From Puccinia triticina (lineage: Eukaryota > Basidiomycota > Pucciniomycetes > Pucciniales > Pucciniaceae), in NCBI RefSeq assembly GCF_026914185.1, contig NC_070575.1, positions 186,001-250,000 of the forward strand: a DNA stretch of 64,000 nt, read 5' to 3'. The position numbers and the translations under genes are program-made. Each line of letters begins with the position of its first letter. Within the stretch, counting starts at the first letter, position 1. Below are positions 11,652 to 24,066 of this stretch, one piece after another. Under the pieces are notes generated by a model. The model searched no databases. It was given only the letters and a program-made list of their open reading frames with translations, and was not told where the DNA came from.

Positions 11652-12417
11652 TGTCGGGGAGAGATAATATAATAGAGTAAAGAGACGCATTAGAAATAGA
11701 GAAACAGCGCGAGTACAGGCGCAATAATAGCATAATGCATGAAAGAATTGCATTATGAATCAGAGTAGCGCGGGCGCGGCCGCGGAAGACACAAATTGCA
11801 TGAAGAAGAATACATTATGAATGAAAGGGTACGACTAACAGAATAGAGTAGAAAGGAGGTAAACAGAATAAAGATAAAGAAGGTGGTAGGGAAGTATCCA
11901 CCAACCACAAGTCAAACAGCTGACCAATAGATATAAAAGAGAGAGCTAAGCGACGATGCATCGCTCCTCTCTTTCCCCTCAGTACATTTTTATCCAGTCT
12001 TGCGCGGTCATACCCTCGAAACCCTTACGGTAGTATATTAAGCATTCATCGACTCCCAGTCGGAAATACCTTAATCTCACTGCCCCCGGTCTACAATAGT
12101 ATAACCTACTCGACAGATAGTATCTTCCTTATTCTTTACGCCCCACTCCTACGATTCCTTACGCACTCTTACGACCGTTCCAATTGCTACGTGACCTAGG
12201 TGTGTTATCCTTCTTGTTATCCTTTCCTATACCCACCGAGTTCTTCGTAACTCGTAGTTGGATTGCCCCGGTCTTAGGACTGCTGGAAGCTGCGTCAGTC
12301 TCGTCGAGTTACTCCGAGCCGCTTATCGAAGGTCATATACTAAAGATTGATATTCTTTCTGCTACAGTCTACGGCTATAGCACTACGGACTCCTCCGTAA
12401 GTAGCATAAGCCTGACA
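11652..12417 (+). repeat. Left LTR
   Basis: It begins TGTCGGGGAGAG and ends AAGCCTGACA. A CCAAT box at 11924-11928 sits just before TATAAAA at 11932-11938, giving a plausible U3 promoter. The interior begins with ATTGGGGGTCTGG, the position of the primer-binding site; I could not match it to a particular tRNA. Confidence 0.96.
11932..11938 (+). promoter_or_regulatory. TATA box of the LTR promoter
   Basis: TATAAAA follows a CCAAT motif within the left LTR, and the same sequence recurs in the right LTR near 19619-19625. Transcription would start a few tens of bases downstream. This is inferred from position and motif only. Confidence 0.5.
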
Positions 12418-12886
12418 ATTGGGGGTCTGGCCGGGAAATTTTCCGCTGACCAAAACTACCAAATACCTTTGACGCCGAGAACAGTAACCCTCTCGACAAC
12501 TCTATCCAAACCAATACCTACTACTTACACTAATCCCGTTAACTTCGTTACCCCTAATAAGTCAGTAATCGTCTGCCATCTCTGCCGTAAGACAGAGACT
12601 CAAGAGTTCTATCCCAATCCAGTGTCTGAGTACGCTGAAAGCACCATTCGAGGAACCTCGAACCTCCCAGACAATCGAGTAGGAGTTATCCGCGAACCCA
12701 GAGCCACCACTCCAGGTTCTCAGCAATCAGACGTAGAACACTCGATCAGAGGAGACTCACCAGAAGTCCTACTTAACCAAGAGGACGGATCTACCGAGAG
12801 AGTTAATTTGTTGCCTGACGATAGACCCGTCAGCGTTCACAGTGACCAATCTACGGGTAAGAGATACCTCTTTCCATATATAAACC

Positions 12887-15800
12887 ATGGACCCGTTGCT
12901 GAATCTTAAAGATGAGTTCGTCACTAGAACTAGACGTATGTACCGGGCGTCAGACCCTTCCCAACTTCGCTCCCGTGGATTTCCACCAGCGTCAGTCATC
13001 CCACAAGATAGACGAGAATACCTTAATAAATATAACAAAACATACACTGATGACTCTTTATCTAGTACCGGTGACCGAAAGATTCGAGAGGTATTTCTAC
13101 CGCATGGACAAAAATCGAATCTGGTTGAACAACGTCACGAATCAATCATCAGAGGCGGCCATCAGAGCTCATCTAAGCTACTGCCGGGAGGACTTCTCGG
13201 AGATGATAGCGTTGAGAGGTCGGGAAGCTACGTTAGTAAGAACAGGAGGGTGGGACCCGAGCTCCATCACAGCATCCCACTACTTGAGACCGACGGAAGT
13301 AAGCAGATCATCTCTCCTATAACCTCGCCTAAAGGCTCTGACCCATCCAAACCAAAATCCTTGTTACATGATACAGAATACTCAACCGGCAAGAACTCAT
13401 CAGGGCAACTTGGCGACGGTGATGGAGAACATCCCGGTAGCCAACAGAGCGCCCCTAACCCAGGCTCGTCGAGCGTCCAATGCGAACTTGGTCCAGCCAA
13501 GGGAAAGGAGAGACAACCTCCCTCCAGCCCGCCCAGCAAATCACACCGCCCCAGCGCGCTTAAGGAACCAAGGCCCTCAACCTCAAGTCATTTGTCAACG
13601 AGAGGCCGGACCACCGATGCAGCAAGTGGGAGCCACGTTCCAAGGCCCTACCAGAGGACCTCGCCGAAACAGAGCTTGGAGATCTTCCATCTATTCAGAG
13701 ATGGTTTGAATGGCCAGGTCCCTCCAGGGGACGTACCAATTCCTCGAAGAGGGGAGAATCAGGACCCAACAGCGAAACCACAACGGCCCTCCCCAGGACC
13801 AGTTCCAGAACGATCAGGATCAGATCTGAAGATAGACCAAATTCCAGCAGATAGCGATATAAGTACTAATCATTTAATAGATCAGATGAGCGAGAATGTA
13901 GTCCAGATTTCTAATGATTTAGCTATAGCCCTCACTAAAATATCTGCGTTAGAGAACAATGTTATATTGAGTCCTGAGATTAAGGCGGCCGTAAATTTTA
14001 TTAATACGATTATGCCCAAGAAATTGGAGAAAGAACTGAAGGACAGAGCATCCACTCAAGAAAGTATTGAGGTTCACGTGATCGGGAGGATCAATGACCT
14101 TGATCACAAGATATGTGAGATAGGTAACACAATTCAAGATGAGTATAAAACAAGCTCCCTAACGAAGCTTGAGGAACTCCATAAACAGACCATGGAGTTA
14201 GTAGTGGAGAACAGCAGCCTAATGGGAGAGTATCACTTGAGGTTAGATAAGTTAGAAAAGGCTATACTAAACAACAGCCACAAAATAGATAACTTAAGCA
14301 ATGATACAAAACAAAGAATCGAATCACAGTTCAAAACCTTTGAGTCATACGCCGATAGCATTAATCATAACATTAATACATTAACTGTAGATAAAGAGAA
14401 GCAGAGGAAAGAGTACGAGGATCGACTACTCAACCTGACAAACTCCGATAATAAACTGTTACAGACTATCAGACAAGAGATCCTTAAATTAGCGAACGAT
14501 ATAACAAAGCCGACGAAAGAGGACAGCTCTTGTTGGAAAGAATAAGCAGATAGGATCCCAGAGTCTGAAAAAGATGAAGCACCTCACCTCCAGAAAACGA
14601 ATAAGGGAGCATCCGAGACCGCCAAAACTTACAGCCCAGGGCCTAATAAAACCGAAGCAGGATACGAGAAAACCTACGTTCGGCATCACAGTTCGGGTAG
14701 CCCTGGAATTACGGAAATTGATAGCACTACCCAGAAATTATTGCTCAACGGATTACCTAAGGTATTGGATTGGGCGCAGTTCAGTGGTATGGGGGAATAT
14801 AACCATTTAGATTTCATCGAATGGATAGATACCCTTAAAGACGACCACAATATGCCCGATTGAACCTACTTTTTACGGACGTAGCGAACTCGTGGTACAG
14901 ACAGAGAAAAAGAGAAGTAGGGATCCAACCGTGGAGTTTCTGGAGGGAAGAGATGATGACCCAATTTACCACCGATACGTGGAAGAGAGATGTCAAAGCT
15001 GCGATGAAGGAAGATGTTCTGGACTTAGAAGGAGTCGAGTCCGCAGCGCTGTGGGTAACTAGACAAGAAAAAAGGATAAGAGCAACCGAGAGGAACATAG
15101 ATAGAGAATCTATGATCAAGAAAATGCTGTCATTATTAGACCATGATATAGCGTACAAAGTTAAAACCGCTATGTCGCCTACAGGAGGTATCACCGAGAT
15201 CATTAACCACCTTAACGACCTAAAGGCAGTCATCAAAACTAAGAAGTCCCGAACAGAGAAAGAAAGACTTCATAGACAGAACCTCTATCATAAGAAATCT
15301 CCAAAAGCCGAGTATGATAAAGCGCAGAAATCCGAGAAAGAAGAAGAGAAAAAGAACCCAAGTGGCTTCCAGGAAATCACCTGCTATGAATGCGGGAAAA
15401 AAGGGCATAAAGCAACAAAGTGCCCAGAAAGGGCAAAGAAGAACAAAGTAATGGGAGTACTGAACGAAGATAGCAGGCACGCTATTTCGGAGGACAAAGG
15501 ACCGCGCTCCTTACCATCATCGGAAGGAGATGTATCCTTGGACGATGAGGGGGTGCAGACCTTTGCTATCGCTAAATCGAAATGTGGAGCACCGGAGACT
15601 CAACAAGTTAGCACCAAGGAGTGCAGGATAGCACGGCGCATGGATCCAGCAAAAGACGCCTCGACGGGGAGCATGCATTTACAAGGAGGGACGAACATTA
15701 CCAACGTTATATGTAACAATGTTAAGGTAAAATGCCTACTAGACGGAGGAGCCTTCTGCTCGATCATAGGGCCCAAACTACTGAGCAAGATCAGGCCCCA

Positions 15801-18800
15801 GTGGGAAGCAGAACTACTACCGGTGAAACATAATAAGTTCTTCAGCTGTAACGGCAGACTCTCCCCGCTAGGGATAGTTCAGCTGTTAGTAATATTCCCG
15901 CACGGTAAGGGCAATGTAGAAATCAATGTAGAACTAGTAGTAATGAAAGATTATAATTTCAACACAATATTATTGGGGAACGACTACATTATAAACTGTG
16001 GGATAGATATTATTAACAGTGACGGACGCTACTTTACGATAGGAGGGGCAAGAGACGTCCGGTTTGAGATAGGAGTGACGCGGAGAATAAACCTAGAAGC
16101 GCTAGAACTGAGCCTGACCAGACCAGATAAACTATTCAAAGAAACTATTAAAGAGAGCAGAATAAATATGGCGCTCTCAGAAAAGGAGAAAGAAGAGCTA
16201 ATCCATACCCTTTGGGTACATAAGGCGGCTTTTGCGACAAAGAACAAGCCGTTCGGCAGTATTAAAGGTCACGAAGTGGCCATTAACCTCAGCGTGTCAC
16301 GGCCGTACCCACCACTGCTGAGGAGACCGGCGTACCCAGCTTCACCCAGGAACAAAGAAGATTTGGAGAAACATGTCAATGAATTAGTTGAGATGAATGT
16401 ATTACGGAAAGTGGGACCGAACGAGAATGTCGAAGTTACAACCCCGGTTTTGATCACGAGACATAACGACAAGACCAGGATGGTGGGCGACTTTAGAGCG
16501 CTCAACACGTACACTATTGCAGATCGGTATCCTATGCCGAAGATCAGCGAGGCGCTGACGCTGCTACAGAACGCCAGATACATTACCTGTATGGACGTCC
16601 TGAAAGGTTTCCACCAGAACAAAATCCATCCAGAAAGTAAGCACCTAATGAGGATAATCTTACATTTAGGGATCTATGAATACCAGAGGATGCCATTTGG
16701 GATCAAAAACGCGCCTTCTCATTTCCAGCGCATGATGGACAATGAGTTTAACAAAGAACTAAGAGAAGGTTGGCTGATCATATACATTGACGATATTATC
16801 ATCTTCTCGGCGGAATGGGATGATCATCTGGAGAAGGTGAGTATAGTTCTGAAAAAAGTAGTCCAGATGAACATGAAAATATCGATGAGCAAGTGTCAGT
16901 TTGGGTTCCAGGAACTAAAAGCTTTGGGGCACATCGTATCGGGTTTGAGTATAGCGATAGACCATAATAAAGTGGCGGCGGTATTGTTGAAAGATATGCC
17001 GGCGAACGTAAAGGAACTGTAATCGTTTTTAGGATTTGCCGGGTACTACCGACAGCACATCAAAGATTTTGCCAAAATATGCGGTCCACTGTACGCGATT
17101 TGTAGCCCTAAAGTCACATTCAAAATGACAGTAGAACGAGTGGCAGCATTCAATCAGATGAAAGAAAAGCTTACTACGGCGCCGATTCTTTTTATGCCAA
17201 ACCCAAGTTTACCATTCAAGCTATACGTGGACGCATGCATGGAAGGTTTGGGGGCTGCGCTCCACCAGATTCAAATTAGAGACGACAAACCAGTAGAAGG
17301 AGTGATATGCTACATCTCGAGGACCCTGAAAGATAGTGAGAAGAGGTATGGGGCGAGCCAACTGGAGTGTCTCTGCTTAGTATGGGCCCTAGACAAGCTG
17401 TATTACTATCTCGATGGTTGTAATTTTGAAGTGATCACCGACTGTAAAGCCATGAACTCCTTACTGAACATGAGTACACCTAACAGGCACATGCTGCGAT
17501 GGCAGATAGCAATACAGGAATGGAGAGGTAGTATGACTATTATACACCGATCAGGTAACATCCACAAAAACGCGGACGGCCTCAGCCGGTGGAGTTTGGA
17601 GAACACGCCGGAGAACCCAGCATGGGACGGCGAGTTAGCCGCTAAGATTATGGCATTCTTCGCAGAACCCAATACAGAGGAGAACCCAGCAGCCGACCTG
17701 ACAACGGAATGCCTAGTACAAGGAATCCACGTAACCGAAATGGAGGAGACCTTTTGGGATGACGTAAAAGAGAGTTATGAGCAGGATCCTAACTCCAGTA
17801 AGCTCGTTCAGTTGTTACAGTCTAAATTTAAGCAGACAGAGGTCAGCAGTAAACTAGAATCGCCATGGAAGAAATCGTTCGAGGAAGGTCGGTTCTGTTT
17901 GTTAGACGGACTTCTGTTCCATCGGACCAAGTACGCTAGCGTAGTGGTAATCCACGAGAGGAGACATATTAATTTATTCTTACACGAGTGCCACGATAAT
18001 ATTACAGCAGGCCATTTCTCTTTTGACAGGACGTTGGAAAGAATTAGGAAAATCACGTGGTGGCCGAATTACTACGCAGATACGAAGGAGTACTGCGAAA
18101 CTTGCGAGAGATGTCAGAAAGCTAATAAGGCGACTGGAAAAAGATTTGGGCTGTTACAGGAGATACCAGATCCCACAGAGCGGTGGAGCACCATTAACAT
18201 GGATTTCGTGACGGGCCTTCCGGCAGGAGGGCCGTACAACTACAACGCGGTGCTAGTCGTAGTAGACAGGTTTTTGAAGAGAGCACGATTCCTACCCTGC
18301 CATAAAGAAGATACAGCGATAGACACAGCCCTGCTGTTCTGGCACTATATAGTGGCGGACGTGGGGTGCCCCAGATATATTATTACAGATAGAGACCCCA
18401 AATTTACGTCGGCCTTTTGGACTAGCTTGTATGACATTATCGGAACGGGGTTGAAATTTTCTACAGCTTATCATCCTCAGACCAATGGGCTAGCGGAGAG
18501 GATGATACAGACGCTAGAAGATATGGTCCGGAGGTACTGCGCTTTCGGTATGGAGTTTAAAAATAAGGATAGATTCACACATGACTGGGTGTCACTGCTC
18601 CCAGCGCTGGAGTACGCATACAACTCAAGCAAGCATAGCGTAACTAACATGACGCCGTATGAGCTAGAGAGAGGCTGGATCCCGTGGTTTCCCAGAGACA
18701 TGATTATGAGTAGGTCGGTGAATGTTCACCCGCATGCAGAAGAGTTCTTCACTATGATGGACAAAGCAAGGAAGTTTGCAGCAGAATGCGTGAAAGAAGC

Positions 18801-19299
18801 GGTAGATTATAACAAACAAAGATGGGATAAGAAACATAAAGAACATCAGTTCCAAGTAGGAGATTTAGTTCTTGTTTCGACGTACAACTTCACTAACCTA
18901 GGAGGACCCAAGAAGCTGAGAGACTCTTTCGTTGGTCCGTTCGAAATCAAGAAGCTACACGGTAACAATGCAGTCGAAGTATACTTATCAGGAGTACTAG
19001 AGAAGAAGCACCCAACGTTCCCGGTAAGCCTTATCAAGCAATATGAGCAGACGGACAAAGACAAATTTCCTTTGCGGGAGAATGGTAAAGAGGCAGTTAA
19101 AGAACTACCCACGGAGGCAGAAGCACCCGTGAAAATTAAGAAAATCATACAACAACGAAAGATCAGAACAAACAACCAAGATCTAATACAATATCTAGTG
19201 CGGTATAGCGGGAGTAAGGAAGACGAATGGTTGAGTGAAAAGGAAATACCTGAAGGACAAAAACTACTCAGACAGTTCAGAGTAGACAAGAGGAAATGA
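12887..19299 (+). pseudogene. Chromovirus gag-pol, disrupted by two stops and a frameshift
   Basis: The N-terminal gag part is open from 12887 in one frame: Pro/Ser-rich, then a long coiled coil at about 13850-14540. It stops at TAA 14543-14545, and the same frame continues open to a TGA at 14861-14863. The reading then jumps by an indel near 14852-14862 into another frame. That frame runs through capsid, a CCHC knuckle (CYECGKKGHKATKC, about 15381-15422), protease (LLDGGAFCS, where DSG/DTG or DNG is usual), RT with YIDDIIIF near 16783, then TAA at 17020-17022 in the RT-RNase H connection. Reading continues in the same frame through RNase H, the integrase HHCC finger (about 17980-18115), catalytic D, D, E (about 18200, 18390, 18495) and a chromodomain (about 19130-19290). 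The element cannot make its own full polyprotein. Confidence 0.93.
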
Positions 19300-19338
19300 A
19301 TTCATCTAGGAAGACGAACCCTTTTTGGGAGTGGCGAG

Positions 19339-20104
19339 TGTTGGGGAGAGATAATATAATAGAGTAAAGAGACGCATTAGAAATAGAGAAACAGCGCGAG
19401 TACAGGCGCAATAATAGCATAATGCATGAAAGAATTGCATTATGAATCAGAGTAGCGCGGGCGCGGCCGCGGAAGACACAAATTGCATGAAGAAGAATAC
19501 ATTATGAATGAAAGGGTACGACTAACAGAATAGAGTAGAAAGGAGGTAAACAGAATAAAGATAAAGAAGGTGGTAGGGAAGTATCCACCAACCACAAGTC
19601 AAACAGCTGACCAATAGATATAAAAGAGAGAGCTAAGCGACGATGCATTGCTCCTCTCTTTCCCCTCGGTACATTTTTATCCAGTCTTGCGCGGTCATAC
19701 CCTCGAAACCCTTACGGTAGTATATTAAGCATTCATCGACTCCCAGTCGGAAATACCTTAATCTCACTGCCCCCGGTCTACAATAGTATAACCTACTCAA
19801 CAGATAGTATCTTCCTTATTCTTTACGCCCCACTCCTACGATTCCTTACGCACTCTTACGACCGTTCCGATTGCTACGTGACCTAGGTGTGTTATCCTTC
19901 TTGTTATCCTTTCCTATACCCACCGAGTTCTTCGTAACTCGTAGTTGGATTGCCCCGGTCTTAGGACTGCTGGAAGCTGCGTCAGTCTCGTCGAGTTACT
20001 CCGAGCCGCTTATCGAAGGTCATATACTAAAGATTGATATTCTTTCTGCTACAGTCTACGGCTATAGCACTACGGACTCCTCCGTAAGTAGCATAAGCCT
20101 GACA
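19339..20104 (+). repeat. Right LTR
   Basis: Same length as the left copy, beginning TGTTGGGGAGAG and ending CCTGACA, followed by target duplication GAGAT at 20105-20109. The differences I saw from the left LTR are C/T at base 4, C/T in GCAT(C/T)GCTCC, A/G in CTC(A/G)GTAC, G/A in CTC(G/A)ACAG and A/G in TCC(A/G)ATTGC. The purine-rich GGGAGTGGCGAG just before it is the likely polypurine tract. Confidence 0.96.
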
Positions 20105-20109
20105 GAGAT

Positions 20110-20651
20110 TGTGCCAACCATACCGGGAGTTCGCCCGGTGTAACTTGGTCGAGATGGCGAAAATTGTGGATTGGTCCGCCGACGCCGTTGGCCAAAGCAG
20201 CAGAGCCGGAACGGCCGATCGAGTAGGTCAAACATAATGCTTTGAGCAGGTGGCCATCGATTCCCAACACGGCCGGGACCGCTGGGCGATTGATAACCAT
20301 GGCTTGATAGATTAGACCCACGATGATCTAGCCGTCCCCTTCCCAGAGGGGCTCCGTCAAAGCTGCGAATAGCTGGATCGATTGCATCGCCAGAGAGAAA
20401 CGGAGAGCCAAACATTCGCCTCCCAGCTCAAGGCATTTCCCTGCTCCCTCCACTGGTCGAGCTGAGATGCGCTGGAAAACCATTAACGAGCAGGATTGCT
20501 CCGGGAAGTTTATCTTCTGGTTCAAAAGAGAGCCGATAGCCGGGTCTCGGCTGAGCTCAGCTCGACACGAGAATGTTTGATTGGTAGGTGGCAGGATGCA
20601 GAATTGCAAGGAGAGGCCGGGGTGGATCCGTGACCGGGTAGGCAGAGTCAA
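20110..20651 (-). pseudogene. Unrecognised ORF broken by one stop beside the LTR element
   Basis: From an ATG at 20651 a frame runs to a TAG at 20328-20330, then stays open in the same frame to the retrotransposon edge (GLIYQAMVINRP and GIDGHLLKALC lie in the second part). The composition is protein-like, hydrophobic and free of low complexity, but I do not recognise a family. A single CAG-to-TAG change could explain the stop, or a small intron could span it. The retrotransposon lies exactly where the frame would continue, so it may have cut this ORF; the left flank does not give an obvious continuation. Confidence 0.3.
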
Positions 20652-21411
20652 GAGTCCTGGATAATTGCTAGAGTAGTAATTGAGAAACAGGCATATCTCC
20701 CCAAGCGGGAAATACTACCAAGACCGGGTGAGACTTGTCAAGTGCCAAACACGGGAAGCATCAGAACTCGGAATTTTCTCCTTTTATCCGCCGATATCAG
20801 CTATTTTTGTAGAAATCAGCAGCGTAGTGAAGCGTAGCGGCTCGAGATAATGAGCTCGAAAAAAGAAGTATTGTTATCGCGGGATAGGACGGCTTTCATC
20901 AACCAATGTCATTTTGGAGCCTCAGAGTCATTGTTGGATACCAAACTGCCGGTACCGGTATTGATCTCAGCGCGACTACATCCCAGCAGCACACAAACAT
21001 TCCAGACTCAGCACTATGGCTACAGGCAGCGTGATGCTGAGCCCACTTTCTGCCTCCTCCGGCTCAGCAGTGCCAGTGCTGCATCACTCGCCTATAAAAG
21101 GTCTCAACTCAAGTCGTGCCATCGCTGAAAAAAATCTCCACTCCCTGCCACCCGACGCGCTCAGCCCCTTCCACCCCCATTTCCACCCAGCCCTCGCGCA
21201 ACAGCACCAACGATACTCAACTCATTTCCTCTGGTAAACTGCCCACCTCCCTTGCTTTCTCTTGTGAACTACCAACCTGCATTGTTGTAGAACTTGTTGT
21301 ACCCCCTTTGGTGGACCCACCGACCATATTCCTTTCACTTCTTTCCCACAAAACTTCGGTAAGTTTTTGCGGTGAGTCTTCTCCTCCCCCTATGCTTTCT
21401 GGCCCTGCGCG
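20652..21411. other. Intergenic region, no supportable gene
   Basis: Only short plus-strand frames are present (20850-21418), without motifs or consistent splice structure. Nothing else was seen. Confidence 0.3.
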
Positions 21412-21640
21412 AGAGTGATCACGGCACTAGAGGGCATATAAATCATTCAGAACCATCGGTTGTTGTTCTTTTGAACTGCATCCGCAGGTTAAGACTCTGC
21501 CAGATGGCAGGCAACAAGAAGCGATTTTACCTCAGCACCATCACCCTCAGATCTATGGCATGGATGACGAGATCCAGACCACTTAACGGCTCCAGCGGCT
21601 TGACACATAGTCAGGACCGCTATTCATATGGGCTCATTTT
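21412..21640 (+). pseudogene. Decayed inverted copy of the 161-aa gene at 21866-22351
   Basis: The plus-strand translation shares the SEPSVVVLLNCIR..NKKRFYLST pattern with the minus-strand protein (SELSVVVPLDYIR..NKKRFYLST). DNA similarity is roughly 70% over about 170 bp, after which the frame loses resemblance. The two copies are in opposite orientation, about 450 bp apart. Confidence 0.5.
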
Positions 21641-21865
21641 CTAGGCGAAAGCTTTGGGAAGACGTACTCCAATTTTGTCTTCCGTCTGCTCCCTTTTATC
21701 ACATCCGGGAGTCCGGCCACTCGCTGCCTTCCATCTCTTCCGAAGTTTCAAGCCCTTCAAGCGTAGTTTCAAACCAATCACTGGATGTGCAACCAAATCA
21801 CATTACTAGACTAAAAGAATTCGATTTGATTGATTAACCGCATCACCACCGCCTGTCGCCGAAGG

Positions 21866-22351
21866 TTACAAGTTCTTCGCCACAGTTTCTCTCAAACGCA
21901 GTAGTCTTCCCCCGCAAAAAATTCCTTGTACCTCCTCTTCCTTGATGAACATCGACACCCAGTCCTTGCTACACCAGCCGTCTGCTGATCCCAACTTCGC
22001 TTCGACCAACTTCCGCAATGCCTCCTTGATCCGGTTGACGATCTGGTCGAGTTGTTCACGGTCCTGACTGCTGTCTTCGAACTTCCCAAGCCACGTCGGC
22101 CGCCCGCGGATTGTCGGGCTGTCTCGTCCCAGCTCGTCCCAAAGATCTATGGTTCTGGTGCTGAGGTAGAATCGTTTCTTGTTGCTTGCTATTCGGTAGA
22201 GTGTCGACATGCGGATGTAGTCCAAGGGGACTACTACCGAAAGTTCTGAATGGTTCCCATGTTCCCTACAAGATTTCTCAATCGTCCAGACGAATATCCT
22301 TTTGCTGAACTTGCTGACCTCGTGTGCCAAAGCTGATTGCGGTTTTTCCAT
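21866..22351 (-). CDS. Hypothetical protein, 161 aa
   Basis: A single uninterrupted exon from ATG at 22351. The protein is basic and soluble, with no signal peptide or membrane segment. Residues 90-130 are charged and likely helical (DQIVNRIKEALRKLVEAKLG). I do not recognise a domain. The decayed inverted copy at 21412-21640 supports it being a genuine, duplicated coding unit rather than a chance frame. It may be lineage-specific. Confidence 0.5.
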   Translation of the reverse strand: MEKPQSALAHEVSKFSKRIFVWTIEKSCREHGNHSELSVVVPLDYIRMSTLYRIASNKKRFYLSTRTIDLWDELGRDSPTIRGRPTWLGKFEDSSQDREQLDQIVNRIKEALRKLVEAKLGSADGWCSKDWVSMFIKEEEVQGIFCGGRLLRLRETVAKNL

Positions 22352-24066
22352 TATTTCTAAAGAAACTCAAACACAAATGTCGTTTAGTATACTCAACTTT
22401 CATATCTTCAAAGTCCTGGTATAACAACTACCCACCTAAATGAAGTATTTCAAAGACGTTAACGCGTAATCCACTTCTCCAGCGATGGATTCAAGGAAGT
22501 AATAGAGAAGAAGGGAATTTGGCAGGCTAACTTCAAGGAAGGCCAACAAAGACGAGAATACTAAGCAGAAAAAGTTGGGAGGAACCTGCCCTGAAGAAAT
22601 AAAAAGTACGCAGGCAATTTTAGAGGGACAGCTACAATTTCCGTGAGATGTTAGGTTGTTGAATGAAGGAGATATTCTGGCGCGAGTTGATAGCTCTTAT
22701 ATTAGCCCGAGTTAGGGACGATTACGCCTGACGCAAACGAAAAGTTATGACCTGCCGTTGAATTTGAGCCAGTAAATGGCACGCCCCATTGTACCAATTG
22801 TCCCACCAGTCATCAGCTCAGTGTTGTTTCATCGCAAAGCCCAACGTCAGCGAAAGGCTCAATGAGGACTAGAAAGTCTCAACATTTTGGAAGATGTTCG
22901 CTACGAGATGCCTGCGCATCGGCATGTCACAATGCTTGAACAACCCCCTTCAGATCCTTTGCGGTGGAATGCTGTCGCAACTGGCCCGTCTTACCAGGAA
23001 GATATAGGCGACCTCAACGGCTTTAGGGACAAAGTTCCAGCGCACCGCTTGACACAAAGACTCCCGATCCCTACTTGCAATCATGAATGGGCTGAACAGT
23101 GAATTATCCAGTGCATTATCCTTGTACCAGGCAATTGCCATCGCGAGCCCTGCGCGAGTATGAATTCAAGCCCCCTTCTTCTCTCAATCAAACGGACGAG
23201 TCCTAACTTCTTCGCTAAATCCACCGAGCATAAGGATGCAAACTCCTCCGACTGATGAATAAGGTCTAGGTGTTCGGTTTCATTGACTGCGCGAGCTTTC
23301 TGATGAGTCAGCTGCATCAACCTAACTTAACACAAGTCCCCCCTGTGCGGAGAGCCCTCCGGGCGGGGTTCCCCGGACCCTCCGTTCAAGAGGCTTAGTT
23401 AAGCTAGTGCATCAACCACGGGAGCCAACCGCCAGCTCGACATGAAGCAGTGTCAATGTGATCTTGCCCGGGCTCGAACCCGTGGGAGACAATACAGCGG
23501 ATAAATACCAAAATGTGAAGGCCGCGTTCATACTTACCTTGCGTTTGCAGTCCCGGGCGATCAAGGATGCCTGACTGTCATCAGTAGGTCTGCGCATTGC
23601 ACAGCGACCCATTCGCTTCACGTAGAACTGCTGGTGGGTTTGTGTCCCTGATGCAAGCCGATGCTCAATCTCTTGAACGGACGGACCGGCTTTCGAGCTG
23701 GTCCGCCTATACTCCTTTTTGCCTCGCGGCGCCCTCAGCACACACATCGAAGGAAGCGTCGTTTGGGACCAGAGTCGTCCAAAAGACCTCTTCCCAAACG
23801 CAAGGAGTACTAAGATTTCCTCCGTTGTTCAACAAACTCACGTGTAATCGCCCAGATAAATTGTTATTATTCACATGCGGAAGAGGACGGTGAACAAAAG
23901 AGACCGTATTGACTGGACTATATATAATTCAGATGGGATCAATCGAGGGTGACATGAGTGAAATAGATTATGCTTGTTGTTTCGGGTCCCTATGTAATCC
24001 AGTGAGAGGTGGACAATATGTATCGTTGGTTGAGTAACGGATAATTCCCAATGTCATTATGAAAGC
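22352..24066. other. Intergenic region with fragmentary ORFs
   Basis: Frames at 22887-23320 and 23412-23893 on both strands do not combine into a credible gene; two adjacent minus-strand frames (23081-23320 and 22950-23141) could be one frameshifted fragment. A short structured repeat is listed separately at 23322-23408. Confidence 0.3.
23322..23408. repeat. Short structured repeat of a dispersed family
   Basis: It begins CTAACTTAACACAAGTCCCC and ends AGGCTTAGTTAAGCTAGTG, with GC-rich self-complementary DNA inside (GGGCGGGGTTCCCC). Related starts (TTAGCACAAGTCCC near 38441) and ends (GGCTTAGTTAAGCTT near 33928, GGCTTTGTTAAGCTC near 38557) recur in the window. It may be a small non-autonomous element; no target duplication was identified. 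Confidence 0.4.

Larger units (their letters stand above)
11652..20104 (+). mobile_element. Ty3/Gypsy chromodomain LTR retrotransposon (chromovirus), complete but mutated
   Basis: The element is 8,453 bp, bounded by two 766-bp LTRs that begin TG and end CA, and flanked by the 5-bp duplication GAGAT (11647-11651 and 20105-20109). The interior encodes gag, a CCHC knuckle, aspartic protease, reverse transcriptase, RNase H, an integrase with HHCC and D-D-E residues, and a C-terminal chromodomain. PR-RT-RH-IN order plus the chromodomain place it among chromoviruses, whose chromodomain is known to steer integration to marked chromatin. I counted about five differences between the LTRs, all transitions, so insertion was recent. 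The coding region carries at least three inactivating changes. Confidence 0.96.

Noticed and set aside
12184..12909. 241-codon ORF crossing from the LTR into the interior as a separate gene
   Set aside because: It has no ATG in frame and starts inside the LTR. It may hold remains of an older gag start but is not supported as a gene.
11050..20651. A conserved host gene interrupted by the chromovirus
   Set aside because: Joining the flanks at one GAGAT copy gives no recognisable continuous protein on either strand; only the right-flank frame looks coding.
23455..23490. Possible tRNA T-arm (CGGGTTCGAGCCCGG on the minus strand)
   Set aside because: The loop is 6 nt, no matching acceptor 5' strand, D-arm or anticodon arm was found at the right distance, even allowing an intron.
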